Source: Hydractinia symbiolongicarpus | Lineage: Eukaryota; Cnidaria; Hydrozoa; Anthoathecata; Hydractiniidae | DNA: 64,000 nucleotides | Reading direction: 5' to 3' | Assembly (NCBI RefSeq): GCF_029227915.1 | Contig: NC_079876.1 | Location: forward strand, 12,524,001 to 12,588,000 | Shown here: positions 11,901-25,363 of the stretch, one piece after another | Position numbering within the stretch: position 1 is the stretch's first letter | How the letters are laid out: every line of letters begins with the position of its first letter | Notes under the pieces: model-generated | Told to the model about the DNA's origin: nothing | The model's input: only the letters and a program-made list of their open reading frames with translations | Databases searched by the model: none | Made by a program: the position numbers and the translations under genes

Positions 11901-14900
11901 GATTGATTTAAATTTATCGGGATGTTTGAGCAATGAAGAGGATGCTTTGGTTTGGTTTCTCAAAATTACTTTCAGTACACTTCATGGCACATAATCATTT
12001 AAATGAAGAGCATGTCGCCTTTCAAGATGTATTAATACAAAAGTAACACAAGGAACAAATCATAATAAATTCGAATACACCTAATTCTTATTTTTAAGTG
12101 ATAACTTGTGTCTAAAATTTATAACAGTGAAACAGTTTTTTTATTTTGCAGAAGATATTTATTTCAAAACATGATAAAAATTATTGCAGGCAATCACAAA
12201 AGGCACAGTTTATCTGTAGTGCATTCCATCATTCCTTCACTGAAAAAGAATTCGTTTACATCCTCGTGGACTTACGTCACACAATTTTGTGATTTACTGA
12301 ACAGAAACACTTCATTGCCGCGACCTTTAACCTAAATATTTCAAGACCCAAAACTCACAAATATAAAAAATAAAAGTTTATATTCACAAGTGAACAAGCA
12401 CAACTTGGTATTAATTATTAGTTCTCCTTTAAAGAATTATTTAGAGAATAGTTTATTTTCTGGCAAGATGAAAAATCTCATCTTGCCCAAATAAATTTAA
12501 TAGCCAACAGGTATGTGTGTTTTATGCTCTTTTTCATTAAAGTCAAAAGCTTTTTCCCTAGCTGCAAGATTTTCTTAGTCTTCAAGGCTAGTTGTGTTTA
12601 CCATATTTAGCATAACCTGCTGATCAGCATCCAAACTACCATATACCAAAATTTAAATGATCAAGGTAACAGGGAAGCAAAAGAAAAAATATAAATTTTA
12701 TGGCAGGGTGAGATCAATAGAAAGAAGTGAGATGGAGATAAGAACTAAATCCAACCAGATGTAATTGATTCACTAAATTTTGTAATTTACCAGTTCTATT
12801 GTCAGTCAATATACACTAAAGTAAATTACTATGGTGTATTATAGGTCAATTGATAAAAATAGAAAAAGAAATAAGTTTACTACATTTTTATAGTGATGAC
12901 GGCGTAAGTTTTGCAATACAAAAGGGAATCGTAGCGTCAAGAAGCAAAGTGTATTGGTTTAAGCATAACGATATGGATGACTTGGAAAAAAAAATGAAGG
13001 AACAACAAGAGAAGGATATCAAGGTTTAAATTTAACAAAGTTCATTTTCTCACTTGTTAGATTAAAGTTAGTTTTTTACCTACAAAGCAACTTTTTTTTT
13101 CTCATTCTATTTTTTATTTGCTTGATGTGATAACATGGTGCATATCAGATGTGTGCTTTCTTCTTTTTAGAATCCTAAGAAAGCAAAAGTAACCCGTCGC
13201 TTTCTTGTAGTGGAAGGAATTTATACAAATTACGGAGATATTGTACCATTGCCTAAGCTGGTAGGTGTAAAATTTGTTTGATTTTTTGAGGAGATCTTGC
13301 ATTGCTTTTAAATTGGCGGCATCTGTTTTCTTTAGATTGAGTTAAAGAATAAGTACAAAGTACGTGTGTTTATCGACGAAACAATATCATTTGGTACATT
13401 AGGAGAGCATGGTAGAGGAGTAACAGAGCATTTTAATATTCCTGTAAGTGTTTCTTGAAGTTAGTGTTTTCACTTTGTACCTGTATGATATGTTTAAGGT
13501 CTATTGCTAATTTTTTTTTAGTTAAGCGAGATAGATTTAATATCAGCTTCGCTGGAATGTTCTTTGGGTTCGGTGGGTGGATTTTGTGCGGGAACCTCAT
13601 TTGTTGTTGATCACCAGGTAATAAAGTTAAATTATTATTTTCCTATTTGTTAGTATGTAAAACATTTTTACGGTTAAAAGAATTATTTATTGGACTAGCT
13701 TCATCAAATCGTCAAAGTGAATTTTTAAGTTCTTTTTATTATAGCGTTTGTCTGGCCAGGGATATTGTTTTTCTGCTTCACTTCCACCATTATTATCAGT
13801 TGCTGTTGAAACTGGTCTGAAACTCATGGAAGACGATAATAGTAAGTAGATCTTTTGGAACCTGCTTGTACACTTGTCTTTTATTGTTTCCTACTTGTTG
13901 ATATTCTTTATTATTTTTTATTCACCAGGTATGTTTAACAAACTTCGCACAAATTCAAAACTGTTCCGAAAAGAGTTAGAGGGGTATAATATCTTATTTC
14001 TGCAAGAATTTCTGTCCATGTGTTAAGCGTGTTTAATGGTGCCATAACAGATGTTGATGTTTTTTTAACACATTTTAGGATTAAAGGTTTCACAATCGAA
14101 GGAGTTGAATTTGCACCAATTATTCATTTGAGGTTAAATGAAAATTATGCAAGTTTATCAAGAAAAGAAGAAGAAGATAAATTAGATTCATATGTAGACC
14201 AGGTTTGTTTTATATTTTTGATGCATTTTAGTAGCATGCTTTAGAAAATATTGTGTTTCTATGAATATTACCTATTTTTTTTTTTTGGGGGGGGGGGGGG
14301 GCGGGGGGGGGGGTGGGGGGGGGGGCAAGGGGTAAAAAGGAAATAACTTAATAATAACTTGGATAAGAAAGGAATGCCTAATAGAGAGAAGAGGAGCTAA
14401 AGAAAGGAACCATAATAGAAGAAAATAAATTATTAGTATCATTTTGTTACAATAGAGCAGCAACATAATGAACTACTTGTGACCTATCCTTTATTTTTTC
14501 AATTTGTTTCATTTTTAGTGTATTGACCAAGGCATAGCATTAACAGTCTCAAGGTATCTTAATTCTCAGGAACTATTTCTACCAAAAGCTAGGTAAGTAT
14601 ACCTAAACTTTGTTTGTTAAACCTTTTAAATTGTTATTTTATGTAACTTAGGCTAATGAATTTCACAACTTTCAATGATCTGCCTCGATAAACTCTGATT
14701 CAAACACTTGTTTGTTCTTCATAATGTTATTGCTGCAGTGTATGTAACAACAGTGTGTTTAGTCTTTGTCGACAATAAACAAGTCAAGATAATAGACTTA
14801 CTTTCCCAGTCCTAATTTTCATTGATTTAAAGATCTTTTCTATTTATGGTATTAACTAATTACTAGCTGATTACCTCTCACAAAAATCCACTTAAACAAA

Positions 14901-15619
14901 AGATCAATAGAAAAGATAATTTTAAAACATTTTCATGATGTCATTAATGACCGGTCAATATACAATTTTTTTCCCTACAATTAGTTTAGCATTGTGTAGA
15001 ACTTATAAATACTGATCTGAAAGTTGGTATAATTTTGGTCTAAGGTAGTCCCTTGTTACCCACATAACAGATGACATCAGTGATTTCCACCCATGTCTAT
15101 GTTATCTGGCCTCACACTTCCAAGTGCAATGCAATAGCTTTGCTAATTTTAAAATTTTATTGATTTCTAATGTTTGACTTGTGCCGTAACATCAAAACAT
15201 GCTTTTTTGGCTACTTCAAAGGGAAACAAGCACATCCTCTTTGCCAGTCATGGACAAGCACACACAATTGCTGTATTATTATGTAAAAATATAAGTAGAA
15301 TTAACAAACATTGTATATTTCATTGAATATAAATTATTGGCCAAATAAATTTACTTGTTTGCTTTTGCAATTTTCCTTCTTTTACTATTAACATTGGAAT
15401 ACAATATGGAATGCATGCATAAATTCGAAATTTGAATCAAACTACTGATGCATATTGTTGATATAAATTGTATATTTTATTCAAATTAATTATTATTATT
15501 TATAACAAATGTTTTGATATTTTTTTAGTATACGTGTATCAATCAATAGTAACCTCACGTTAGATGACATAAAATTTAGTACGAAAATCATGAAAGAAAT
15601 TGCTTATTCGACACTGTAA
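8908..15619 (+). CDS. SPTLC1: serine palmitoyltransferase subunit 1 (15 exons)
   Basis: SPTLC1 pairs with the catalytic SPTLC2/3 subunit in the ER membrane to condense serine with palmitoyl-CoA, the first step of sphingolipid synthesis. Coding exons: 8908-8994, 9406-9516, 9883-9980, 10214-10307, 10534-10606, 11284-11416, 12894-13023, 13171-13260, 13336-13443, 13522-13617, 13745-13841, 13929-13983, 14079-14202, 14519-14592, 15529-15619. All junctions are GT-AG with matching phases and give 486 aa; the human protein has about 473. A membrane segment lies near residues 30-50. The signature [15 protein letters not shown] is intact, including the Cys (about residue 145) equivalent to the human neuropathy-associated Cys133. 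As expected for this subunit, the PLP-binding lysine is absent ([12 protein letters not shown]). Introns carry a TTAA-flanked MITE and a poly-G tract. The next gene, AP3D1, starts about 720 bp downstream on the same strand. Confidence 0.95.
11708..12428. mobile_element. TTAA-flanked MITE in SPTLC1 intron 6
   Basis: The ends read AGGAGAACTAAT and ATTAGTTCTCCT, a perfect 12-bp terminal inverted repeat. TTAA sits immediately outside each end (11704-11707 and 12429-12432), a typical 4-bp target duplication. The 721-bp interior has no transposase. TTAA targets are used by piggyBac and Kolobok; an AGG start fits Kolobok better than piggyBac's CCC, but this is inference. Confidence 0.75.
14287..14325 (+). 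repeat. poly-G tract (about 36 of 39 bases G)
   Basis: Within SPTLC1 intron 13, a run of G is interrupted only by one C and one T. It has strong G-quadruplex potential on the coding strand and is very atypical in this AT-rich region. Length is prone to sequencing error. Confidence 0.8.
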
Positions 15620-16340
15620 CATACAAGTTGACTATGAACAAACAACTTCTACAATGTTTTGATTTAATCACTGTCATTTTGAGACATGGTCAAGACGAGA
15701 TTGTGGCAATATTTTTGTATAGACATATTTTTTTCTATTATTGTATTTCTTGTTTATTTTTATTGTTGCGTAGATATTTACTTCTGCTGATTTTATATTT
15801 TCATTCTTTGTGTTTTTTGATGTTCCTTAAAACACAGTATTTCTCATTCATTATTATTTAGAATATTGTTGAAATGATATTTTCGTTCTTTATCATTGTG
15901 TATATATACTGTATATCCAGTCCATTTGGCATAATAGAAATAGAACTCTAACTTAAAGATATTTTGTTTTGTCTCTTCTTCAGATTTTTAGTTTTTTTGC
16001 TCCAAATTATTTTAAAGTTTACGTTATAGCATTTGAGTTTACCCAAAGATGAATAAAAAAGTCTAAATAAAATCTTGGTGTTTTTATAGATAGTATTCGC
16101 CAATGTGAATAAGAAAGGCTGCTTATAAACAACATCATTTTTTTGTGTGTGTACAAAATTAGGTGATTGAATCTTTTGAGCTTTTTACTTAGGATTAGTT
16201 CTTGCTTCAATTGATTTAAAACAATTTGTGCGTAGTCTTGAGATGTTGCAATGGCAAGTTTAGAAACTTTTTTTAATTGTTTTGCTAGACCAGAATAAAT
16301 AAGATAATCCTGGCTGGTTTCGTGGCTGGTTTGTTTGAAG
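15620..16340. other. SPTLC1-AP3D1 intergenic spacer
   Basis: It holds the SPTLC1 3' UTR and AP3D1 upstream region. No additional gene or clear motif was seen. Confidence 0.5.
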
Positions 16341-17978
16341 ATGTTTGAGAAGAATCTAAATGACCTTGTTCGTGGTTTGCGAAACAATAAAAGCAGAGAG
16401 GTATTTGGATATTTTATTTACATACAAAGCTCCATATTCTCGCAATATGTTTTTTAATTTTAACATCATTTTTTTACCTTTTAGCCACAATTTATTGCAG
16501 AATGTTTGGATGAGATAAAAAACGAGCTTCGGCAAGAGAACATGGCTTTAAAAGCCATTGCTGTTTTAAAATTATCCTATGTAAGTTTAAAATAAATAAA
16601 AATTTAATAGTGTTGTTTAAACAGTAATAATAGGAAAGGACAAAACTTAGTAGTACACTCACTATCTATGTGGCAAACAAGGCTGCTGTATGTATTCTGT
16701 ATTTTCGTATCTAGATTTTTTTTCGGCCACAACATCTGTAATTTTAAGTGACAACAAATTAAGCCTTTGTAACAACCAATAAAAATTTTAATGCGCCACT
16801 TTTTTTAGTGTAATAGAGATTGAACTTATTGAGCAACTCCCGAACTGCTGGGAGCTGCAGTTTTTAGCACTTTATTGGAAAACAACCTTTAGTCAGTGTT
16901 TTTTTTTTGTATAATATGTCAATATGGTAAATCCAGACCATTTCCCAACACGTGCAGATTTGTTTAAGCATTGATTTGATTTGTTTTCTAATGTCTGTGA
17001 AATTACGGAAAGGTTGCACGCTCACTGCACACACAGAATTATTTAGGTGTGCGATTCACTACAATTTCACGAAATAGCCTGTAAACTATTAGTTATCTTG
17101 TCTTTGGTCATATTATAAATTTGTACAGTTTATGTGTGCATACATGTAAATCACTAAAAAAATCTGTTTAGAGATGCTGGTATAAGAAAGTATTAAATGA
17201 TAAATCATTGTTACATTTTGTGTTTTAGATTCAAATGTTGGGTTATGACATTTCATGGGCTGCATTTAATATCATTGAAGTGATGAGTTCACCGAAGTTT
17301 ACACATAAGGTAAATCAAATTTCTTAAATTGAGGAAAATAATAGTGAATTAGTTCTTTACTGATTTAATTTTTTTTCTTATTTTTGTAGCGAATAGCATA
17401 CATGGCAGCATCACAAAGTTTCCACTCTGAGCTTGATGTACTTATGTTGGCCACAAATTTGATAAAAAAGGTAATAATAGCAAGTCTGTGTGGGATTTAC
17501 TATTGTTTACAAGTATGTGGAATGATGTGCAAACAATGAAGAACTATATAAATTAAATATATAGCTTTTGGGAGATTTCAAGTACTTTCTTGTTTTTTGG
17601 TCGATACTAATGCGAATTGCCCTTTCATATTGCCTAGGATAATAGTCCAGCACTAATTAACTTAGTCAATCCAACAATAATTTGTTGTCATTTTAAATAA
17701 AATAAAATTGTATGAATTTTTTAGGACATGAACAGTCAGAACCAATATGATGCAGGATCAGCCATGGTTGGTTTATCATGTTTTGTTTCGCCAGACCTTG
17801 CTAGGGATTTGGCCAATGACATCATGAGTATGATGGTATCGTCAAAGCCATATATCAGGAAACGAGCAGTTTTGCTGATGTATAAAATTTTTCTAAACGT
17901 AAGCCTTTCTATTTTTAAAATTATACATAAAACAGGATTACCTTTTTTCGTCTTACTTACTGAATTTATATATATATA

Positions 17979-18014
<36 letters not shown>

Positions 18015-21000
18015 CATATACATATGCATATGCATATGTATATATATATTAGACACATGCATGCCCATTTTTTTGGCCCCTTACCTTTCAGAGCCTTAAA
18101 TATTGGCTATTACTCGAAACTTTACCTTAAGTTTTCTATGAAATCCTTATAATCGGGAAAATTTAATAACTTTTGTTAGGAAACTCACAACATAACTATA
18201 TTTGATCAAGGGGAATCATTCTGTAAAGTTTGGAGACATGATTAACCCGATTTCCCGTTAAAAACTGGAGAATGTGTTAAATAACTTTTGTTTGGCTACA
18301 AGAGACTTCAAACAGAATGTAAAAATAAGTTCTAGAACTAAGTTATTTATATTTTATAAGCAGATTGTGGTATTTTGGACAAATTTCAAACTGATTGCAA
18401 AAATCTATCACTGTCATTTTATTCCTTTCACAACGTACTTTAACTGAGGTCATAGTATGTTCAAAACAATAGGGTTAATGTTCAAATTCAGGCCAGAAAA
18501 GCATTTACAATTTTAAAATGATAAAAGGTGCAGCGATTGACATCTTCTTGAAAAATTTTAATGAAGTTGAAAAAAAAAATTTTAAATAGTTAGTCAAGAT
18601 GAGATTTTCAAACCTTTAATTTGAACTCTCAATAATGTGTTTATTTTTAGTTTCCAGAGTCTTTAAGACCTGCTTTTCCTCGTTTAAAAGAAAGACTAGA
18701 GGATCCAGATACAGGTACATATTTACTTTAAGAATAAAATTGCTTCTTAAGAATAACTCCGGGGAAAATTTTTCACGAATCAAGGATCCGCAAATTTTGG
18801 GGGGCAAAAAATGAATGGCATATCTTAAGGAAATAATTTTTTGTGAATCAAGCTTTTAGAAAATCTTCTAAACAGCAAATGTGGACATTTGTGAAAATAA
18901 GATGACGTTTTTTATATATTAGGTCTTTTCGTTTTCAAAAATAAGTTTCAGAAAATTCCTTTTGGAAAATTTCAATTCATTTTCGTAAATGAGCATTTTT
19001 AATTTAAATTTATTTCCGCAAATTAGGACGAATATCAATAAATTTCTTCTTCTGAAAATTTCTTCCCTGGAAATTTCAAGATACTACTTTGTGTTAATTT
19101 TGTTTTCACAATGTTAAAAGTTCTATTTTTTCTGTTTTTGTTCTGCTTCCAGGTGTACAATGTGCGGCAGTCAATGTTATATGTGAATTAGCACGAAAGA
19201 ATCCGAAAAATTATCTTGCGCTTGCTCCTTTGTTTTTCAAATTGATGACCACATCTTCCAATAACTGGATGTTGATAAAGATTATTAAATTGGTATGCAT
19301 TGTGATTCAGTGATTAATTGTAAACGTTAAAAAAAACTTAGCACTTGAAAACTTCCTTTTCTTGCTTATAATTTTAACCTGCAGAAAAAGGATAAAATGG
19401 CATTATCCCAACCTAAGAAAAAGTAATTCTTCTAAATTTAAAAATGTTCATGTTAGAAAAAACTTATTATTATCTACTATGTGAAAAATTACTAGTAGCA
19501 AAGACAGTTTTGTTTTTATAGTTTGGTGCTTTATGTCCTCTTGAACCTCGACTTGGGAAGAAATTACTCGAACCACTTACTAGTCTTATACACAGGTAGG
19601 TTGTACTTACTTTGAAAGCAGCTATGGAAAAGATAGAACAAGAATAATTTTTTTAACTCATTCTTCAATGCTGCCTTATAAGCTTCAAGTTAAGTCCGGT
19701 CTAAACAAGGTTTCATGGGTCATTCTCATCTTTGTGATGTTGGATACCTTGACAGGAATTATGCTTGTAAAACAAGTTGTTCCATGCTTGTAGACATTGC
19801 AATGTATCTAAACTGCCAATCATATTAATATTTAAGTTACCAGATAGAAGATGTACAAACATTTTTGTTTCACTCATTGGAACTGAATTTTTTTCATTGT
19901 CTTTTAGTTGTGTAAACTAGCCAATTGGAAGTCTCCGTTCATTGTTGATTTTGTTCTTGTTGTCACGACAGTGCCTAAATAAAAACAACAGACAAAGTGA
20001 CGAAACACATACTTTTCAATTGACATCAATCTTTTTACAGATCTTGCTCAGACATCAAGACTTGTCGACGTGAACGAGACTTCGTAATGGCTGCTAAAAA
20101 AGTACTAGACACACAAATTAAAACAGTTAACGGTGACATCGAACAACCTACACGTAGATTTAGGTCTGAAAGTGATGGTGTAAAATTCAGTCACTCAGGA
20201 ATAAGGTAGTTGGAGACAATACATATTTCATACCTACTAACATTAACTTCAAATTTTAACCAGATGAAAAGTTAGATACATTACATCCTTACGTATACCT
20301 CACATTGTACTCACACGCAAACAATAACATTAACTGAATGACCCAAATTTAGCGTTCGTGTTTTACGACAATATACCCTACTCTCTTTAGTACGTCGGCC
20401 ATGTCATTATTGTACGAATGCATCAATACAGTTATTGCAGGTATGTTATTGCATATTCTCGAGTAGCATTCTTAGGCAGCCCTATTTCAAAACCTTCGTA
20501 TAAACACAACTCATTTGAAAAAGACCTCTTGAGCATGTGTAAAAAATTATGGCATATGTGCAGTTTGTACAAGCCAGTATGAAAAATCTGTTAAATCTCA
20601 TTTTAAGTCTACCTTAGAAAGGAGAAGATATTACTTGTTGCTCGGATTTGAAGATAATTGCAAACAGCAGCTGTCTACAAACTTTCTACAAAATATATTT
20701 CACATTTTTGTGAATGTCAACTAGCTATTTATTTCAGTTCGGTTAGACCAAGTATTATAATATCTTTAATATTTTTTTAATTAATTTTTGAATATGCACA
20801 TAATGTTACAAAATGCAATTCCTGGGTAAATTATGTTTATTGTTTGTTGCAGGTCTTCCTGATCATCCACAGTCAATTCAGGTAAGAATGTTTACAAAAA
20901 ACACATATTGATGTTTTTAATTAACAAAAAGGTCCATTCCACAGCAACGGATGCCATTATGGGATCCCTCTCTTTCTCACCATTGAATAAGTGTCTATAT

Positions 21001-24000
21001 TGAAAAAAAAACTGCTTGGCCTTCAAAAAACTCTCTTGACTGCGAGTTTTCGTGGAACTCTAACATGAATTTATATAGCCCTAGCCGTTAACCATTAAAT
21101 TACACATTATTTCGTGTGCCTGTTACACAACACTTTTCTTGCGGACAGACAGACAAAATACGGTTATTATTATAGAGACTAGTCGGTCACCCGTGGAAAT
21201 ATCCACGGAGTCGCCCATTTTTTATATATTGCATTTTGTAATTCCGTAACAGAACGCGTCTTTCGCGGACAGACAGACAAAATACGGCTATTATTAATTG
21301 AAAAATCCACGGGGCGGTCTATTTTTAAATTACACACTATTTCGTTTGCCCGTTACACAACACTTTTCTTGCGGACAGACAGACAAAATACAGTTATTAT
21401 TATAGAGATATTGTTTTTTCATATTGTGCAGATGATATCAAGTATCAAAGTATTTATTGTCTTGCACTCTTACATCAACTTGCTTAATAACCTACTTCAC
21501 CTTTATTTAGTTATGTGCATCCAAACTCCGGCTATTGATTGAGGATCCTGACCAAAATTGTAAGATTTGTTTTTCTTTCCATAAATACATTCTGTACTCC
21601 CCAATAACATTTATATTCTTTTATTTTATTTATTTCTTCTAGTGAAATATCTCGGTTTGCTTTTGCTGAATAAAATATTAAAGTGTCAACCGAAATTGGT
21701 GCTTGGTCAAAAGTAAGTTTTGGTGTTTTGGTGTTTTCATTTTGCGTTTGAAATGTTTTTGCACTTGGTGACTGTGGTGCAGGAAATTTCTAGAATTTGC
21801 TGTTTGTTATGCAAAAGAATTTGCTAAATCTTAATGAACATCTTTGCATCGTCTTGAAAATTATACATAGATTGGGAAAGAAACTATTCACCAAGTTTCA
21901 GTATTTATAACTCGATAACTTTTATTCTCTCAGAAAAATATTTGAGGTGAAAAAATTTTATTTGACTACATTTAAAAATTAGTACTTAGTCCCTTATCTA
22001 TTGTGAACTCATTAGATATTCCTTCTGGAAACTCAAGATGCTTTTTTCCTGCAAGTTTTTCCTGAACTTAAACATTAAATTAAAACATTAAAGAGCTATA
22101 AGCCTTATTCTTCTTTTCTTACAGAGATTTAATATTGCGATGTTTGGATGACAAAGACGAATCCATTCGATTCCGAGCGCTTGATTTAATTGCTGGCATG
22201 ATCACAAAGAAATCTTTGGTTGATATCGTGAAAAAACTGATGCAACACATCGAGAAAACTGAAGGTACAACGTATCGAGACGAACTTGTCTCAAAAATCA
22301 TTCAAGTGTGCAGTCAATCAAATTATCAGTTCATCACGAATTTTGAATGGTAGGTCCAGATTAAATCTTTCCACTCATGATTACTCAGCCTAACGTTCTA
22401 CCAAAGTAAGAACTAAAAACAACGTTAGAACAAATTTGTTACAATAAAATGAAAACAGAAACTGATTTCTTTTCATTTCTCCTTAAAAAATATGAATGTT
22501 ACCTTAAAATTTCAAAAACATTATTGTATAATGTTTTTATGTGATTCTTCCTGAAAATGTATAAAAAAATACTAGCTGTGTATTCAGTTCTAATTCGTAA
22601 AAAAGTTTTATCTGTATCTAAAAAAAGATTGAAAATCTAGCCAGTTCACAATTTTGACAAAAAAAACTACAAGACTGTACAAAACCTTCACATTGCCTTA
22701 CATTATTCCAGAATAACTCAATTTTCGCAAGGAATTATTTTTTCAAATTTTGCGAAGACAGAGAATGCGATGACATCCTGAGCTACCATTTTGCGCAATA
22801 CGTAGTGTCAGGGGGTAGGTTTACATTCGAATGCAGAATTCCATGTGTTTTCATCACATTTTAGGGTTTCCCCAATATTTTGTTCTAATTTTTTGGATAT
22901 TCAATGTTTATTTTCTTACTTCCAACAATTGATATTGATTTTTCGCTTAAAATACTTGCTAAGCACACTAAATGCTTTAACTTTAAGATATTTTTAACTG
23001 TGGAAAATGCGCGTTGTTTTTTCTAAGACCCAACAACTGAATATGTAAATATGGTATCTATACCACCTAAAAAGTAAAATAATAAACAGTTACCTTACAT
23101 TTAGCCGTGCCAAATGCACGATCTTTTTTGTGTATCAACGTTCAGGGAAACTGTTAGCTAGTAAAACCATTGCGCAAACAAAGTTTTTTAAAAAAATAGC
23201 TAGCTACCATACTTTTACAATTGTTTCGTTGCTTTTACCTACACCATTCTGTTTGCGACTGTTTCGAATGTTTTTCCTCTCGATAACCTCGAATTAATCC
23301 GTCATTTCCCTGCAAATTGTCCAAACTAGTCAAGTTTTCCATATAAAAAGCAAAGTTATTGTAGCAAACTTTCGAATGTTTTTGTCTAAATCGCTGTAAG
23401 AGGGGAGTGTTGTTTTGTTTAATTTACATTATTTGTCAACAAACAACATCCGATTCTCTCCTGCAGGTATATAGATGTGTTGCTCCAACTGAGCAATGTG
23501 GAAGGTACAAAGCATGGTAAACTCATCGCCAATCAAATGTTGGATATCGCAATACGTGTCAAAGCAATTCGAAAATATGCTGTTCCAGTTTTTGCGTCAT
23601 TGCTAGGAAAGACATCTTTGTTGACAGGAAATAGAGATAAAAACACTTCGTGTGAAGTTTTATTTGCAGCGGCTTGGGTAGCTGGAGAGTTTGCTGAGTA
23701 AGCATAAAAACTTGTTTCTATCATTGTCTTTACTCTGTGTGGCTGCTTTTCTATTTCTTCAATTCTATTTTAGGCATATTTCTGATATTCATGGTGTTAT
23801 TGACTGTCTTGTCCATCCACGTGTGACATCACTACCCGCTCACATACAGTGCGTGTACGTACAAGCGATTGCGAAGATGTTCTCTCGAGTGCTCACAAAA
23901 TCAGAAACAGAGGTATGTGATTCTCAAAATTTAGTTTGTTTTTCTTCTGTCTAAGATTCAGAGCTTTTGGTAGATAGCCTATTCGTTATATTACCTTGGG

Positions 24001-25331
24001 TATATATAGCTTTTGTAGTCGAGTCTTTTTCGGTAATAGTCATTTTTTTCATTGCATGATAAGGAACACCATAATGATTGTTTTACATTCATTCATTCAT
24101 TCATTCATTCATTCATTTATCTATTCATTCATTTATTTATTCATTCATTTATTAGGGAGAAGATGAAGAAGAGGTTACTAACTTAAGTGAAAAACTGATT
24201 ACATCATTAACTGTGTTTACTCAAAGTTCAGATCTTGAAGTTCAAGACAGAGTGAGTAAACCTTTGTAAATATAAATTTTCTGTGCTGGGTTACAGATTA
24301 TTATTTGTGTTGTCATTGTTCATCTTTCTTTTTTCGTAGTCTTGCTGTGTTCTACAACTTATTAAACTCGTCATGAAAATGAAAAAGGAAGGTATGGACT
24401 GTGTTTGTTTATTCCTTATAGCTTTGTGTATTTTTTCATTGTATTATGTAAAGATATGAAAGATCTCTTATAATAATACAGAGACTGTGTCTGTTTGTAA
24501 CAGGCAAAGTGGATATCGACATTTTCCTTCGATGTTGCTGAAAAATGCATGTCCAATATGTTAAGTTTTCTGACGTTACGGCGCGACGTCAATAACACTA
24601 CTTTAACGTCAATATCCTATATTAAATTAATGAAGCCATTACAGTGCACCAAAAACTTTGAGGCCAAATAACTTGGAAACGAGGTGGTGACGTCAATGAT
24701 TTTTTACCGCGTGGGTAACTAGGGACCACCTAGGACCAATTTGGGTAAGTTTCCTAAACCTGGGCCCTCAAATCCGCTTCGGAATGGACGGGTTGATATG
24801 AAGTCATCAAAAAACCTTCAAACCTTAATATCTTTGCAACCGTTTGTCAAAAGTACATAATCCTATACATTTCCTTGATCAGCGTGTCAAGATCTATACG
24901 ATGAAGGCAACAGGTATACAAATTTCTAAAAAAAAATTTTCGGTTTGGACGGGGCCAGTAATACACTGCTGCATTATTTATATTTTGGCTTTTAACTTAC
25001 CGTTCAAGCAAAAAATAATAAGATGCGGGTGTGTTATGTTGTCATGACTACTTAGTTGTCAATAACGCCATTATTATTTGCAGGTGTGAGATGTGCACAA
25101 GATGTTAGCGCTTTGTTCGCCGAAGAGTTACTTCCAGTCGCACCGACAGCACAGAAGAAGGTGCCTGTACCAGAAGGGTAAAATATTTTACTTGTAACAA
25201 GAGCAGTTAACTTGTGTTATCTCAAACTGCCAAAGAAATTCGAAGAACTTTTCAGAATTTTTCTGCATCCTTTTTCGTAACCTAGTATCCGCTACCTAGT
25301 AACCATTAACCGTTACCTAGTAACCAACATT

Positions 25332-25363
<32 letters not shown>

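Noticed and set aside
14272-14466. Minus-strand frame ending in a polyproline run
   Set aside because: It is the translation of the poly-G tract in an SPTLC1 intron.
17736-18068. Minus-strand His/Met/Ile-rich frame
   Set aside because: Antisense of AP3D1 exon 5 plus the TATATG microsatellite.
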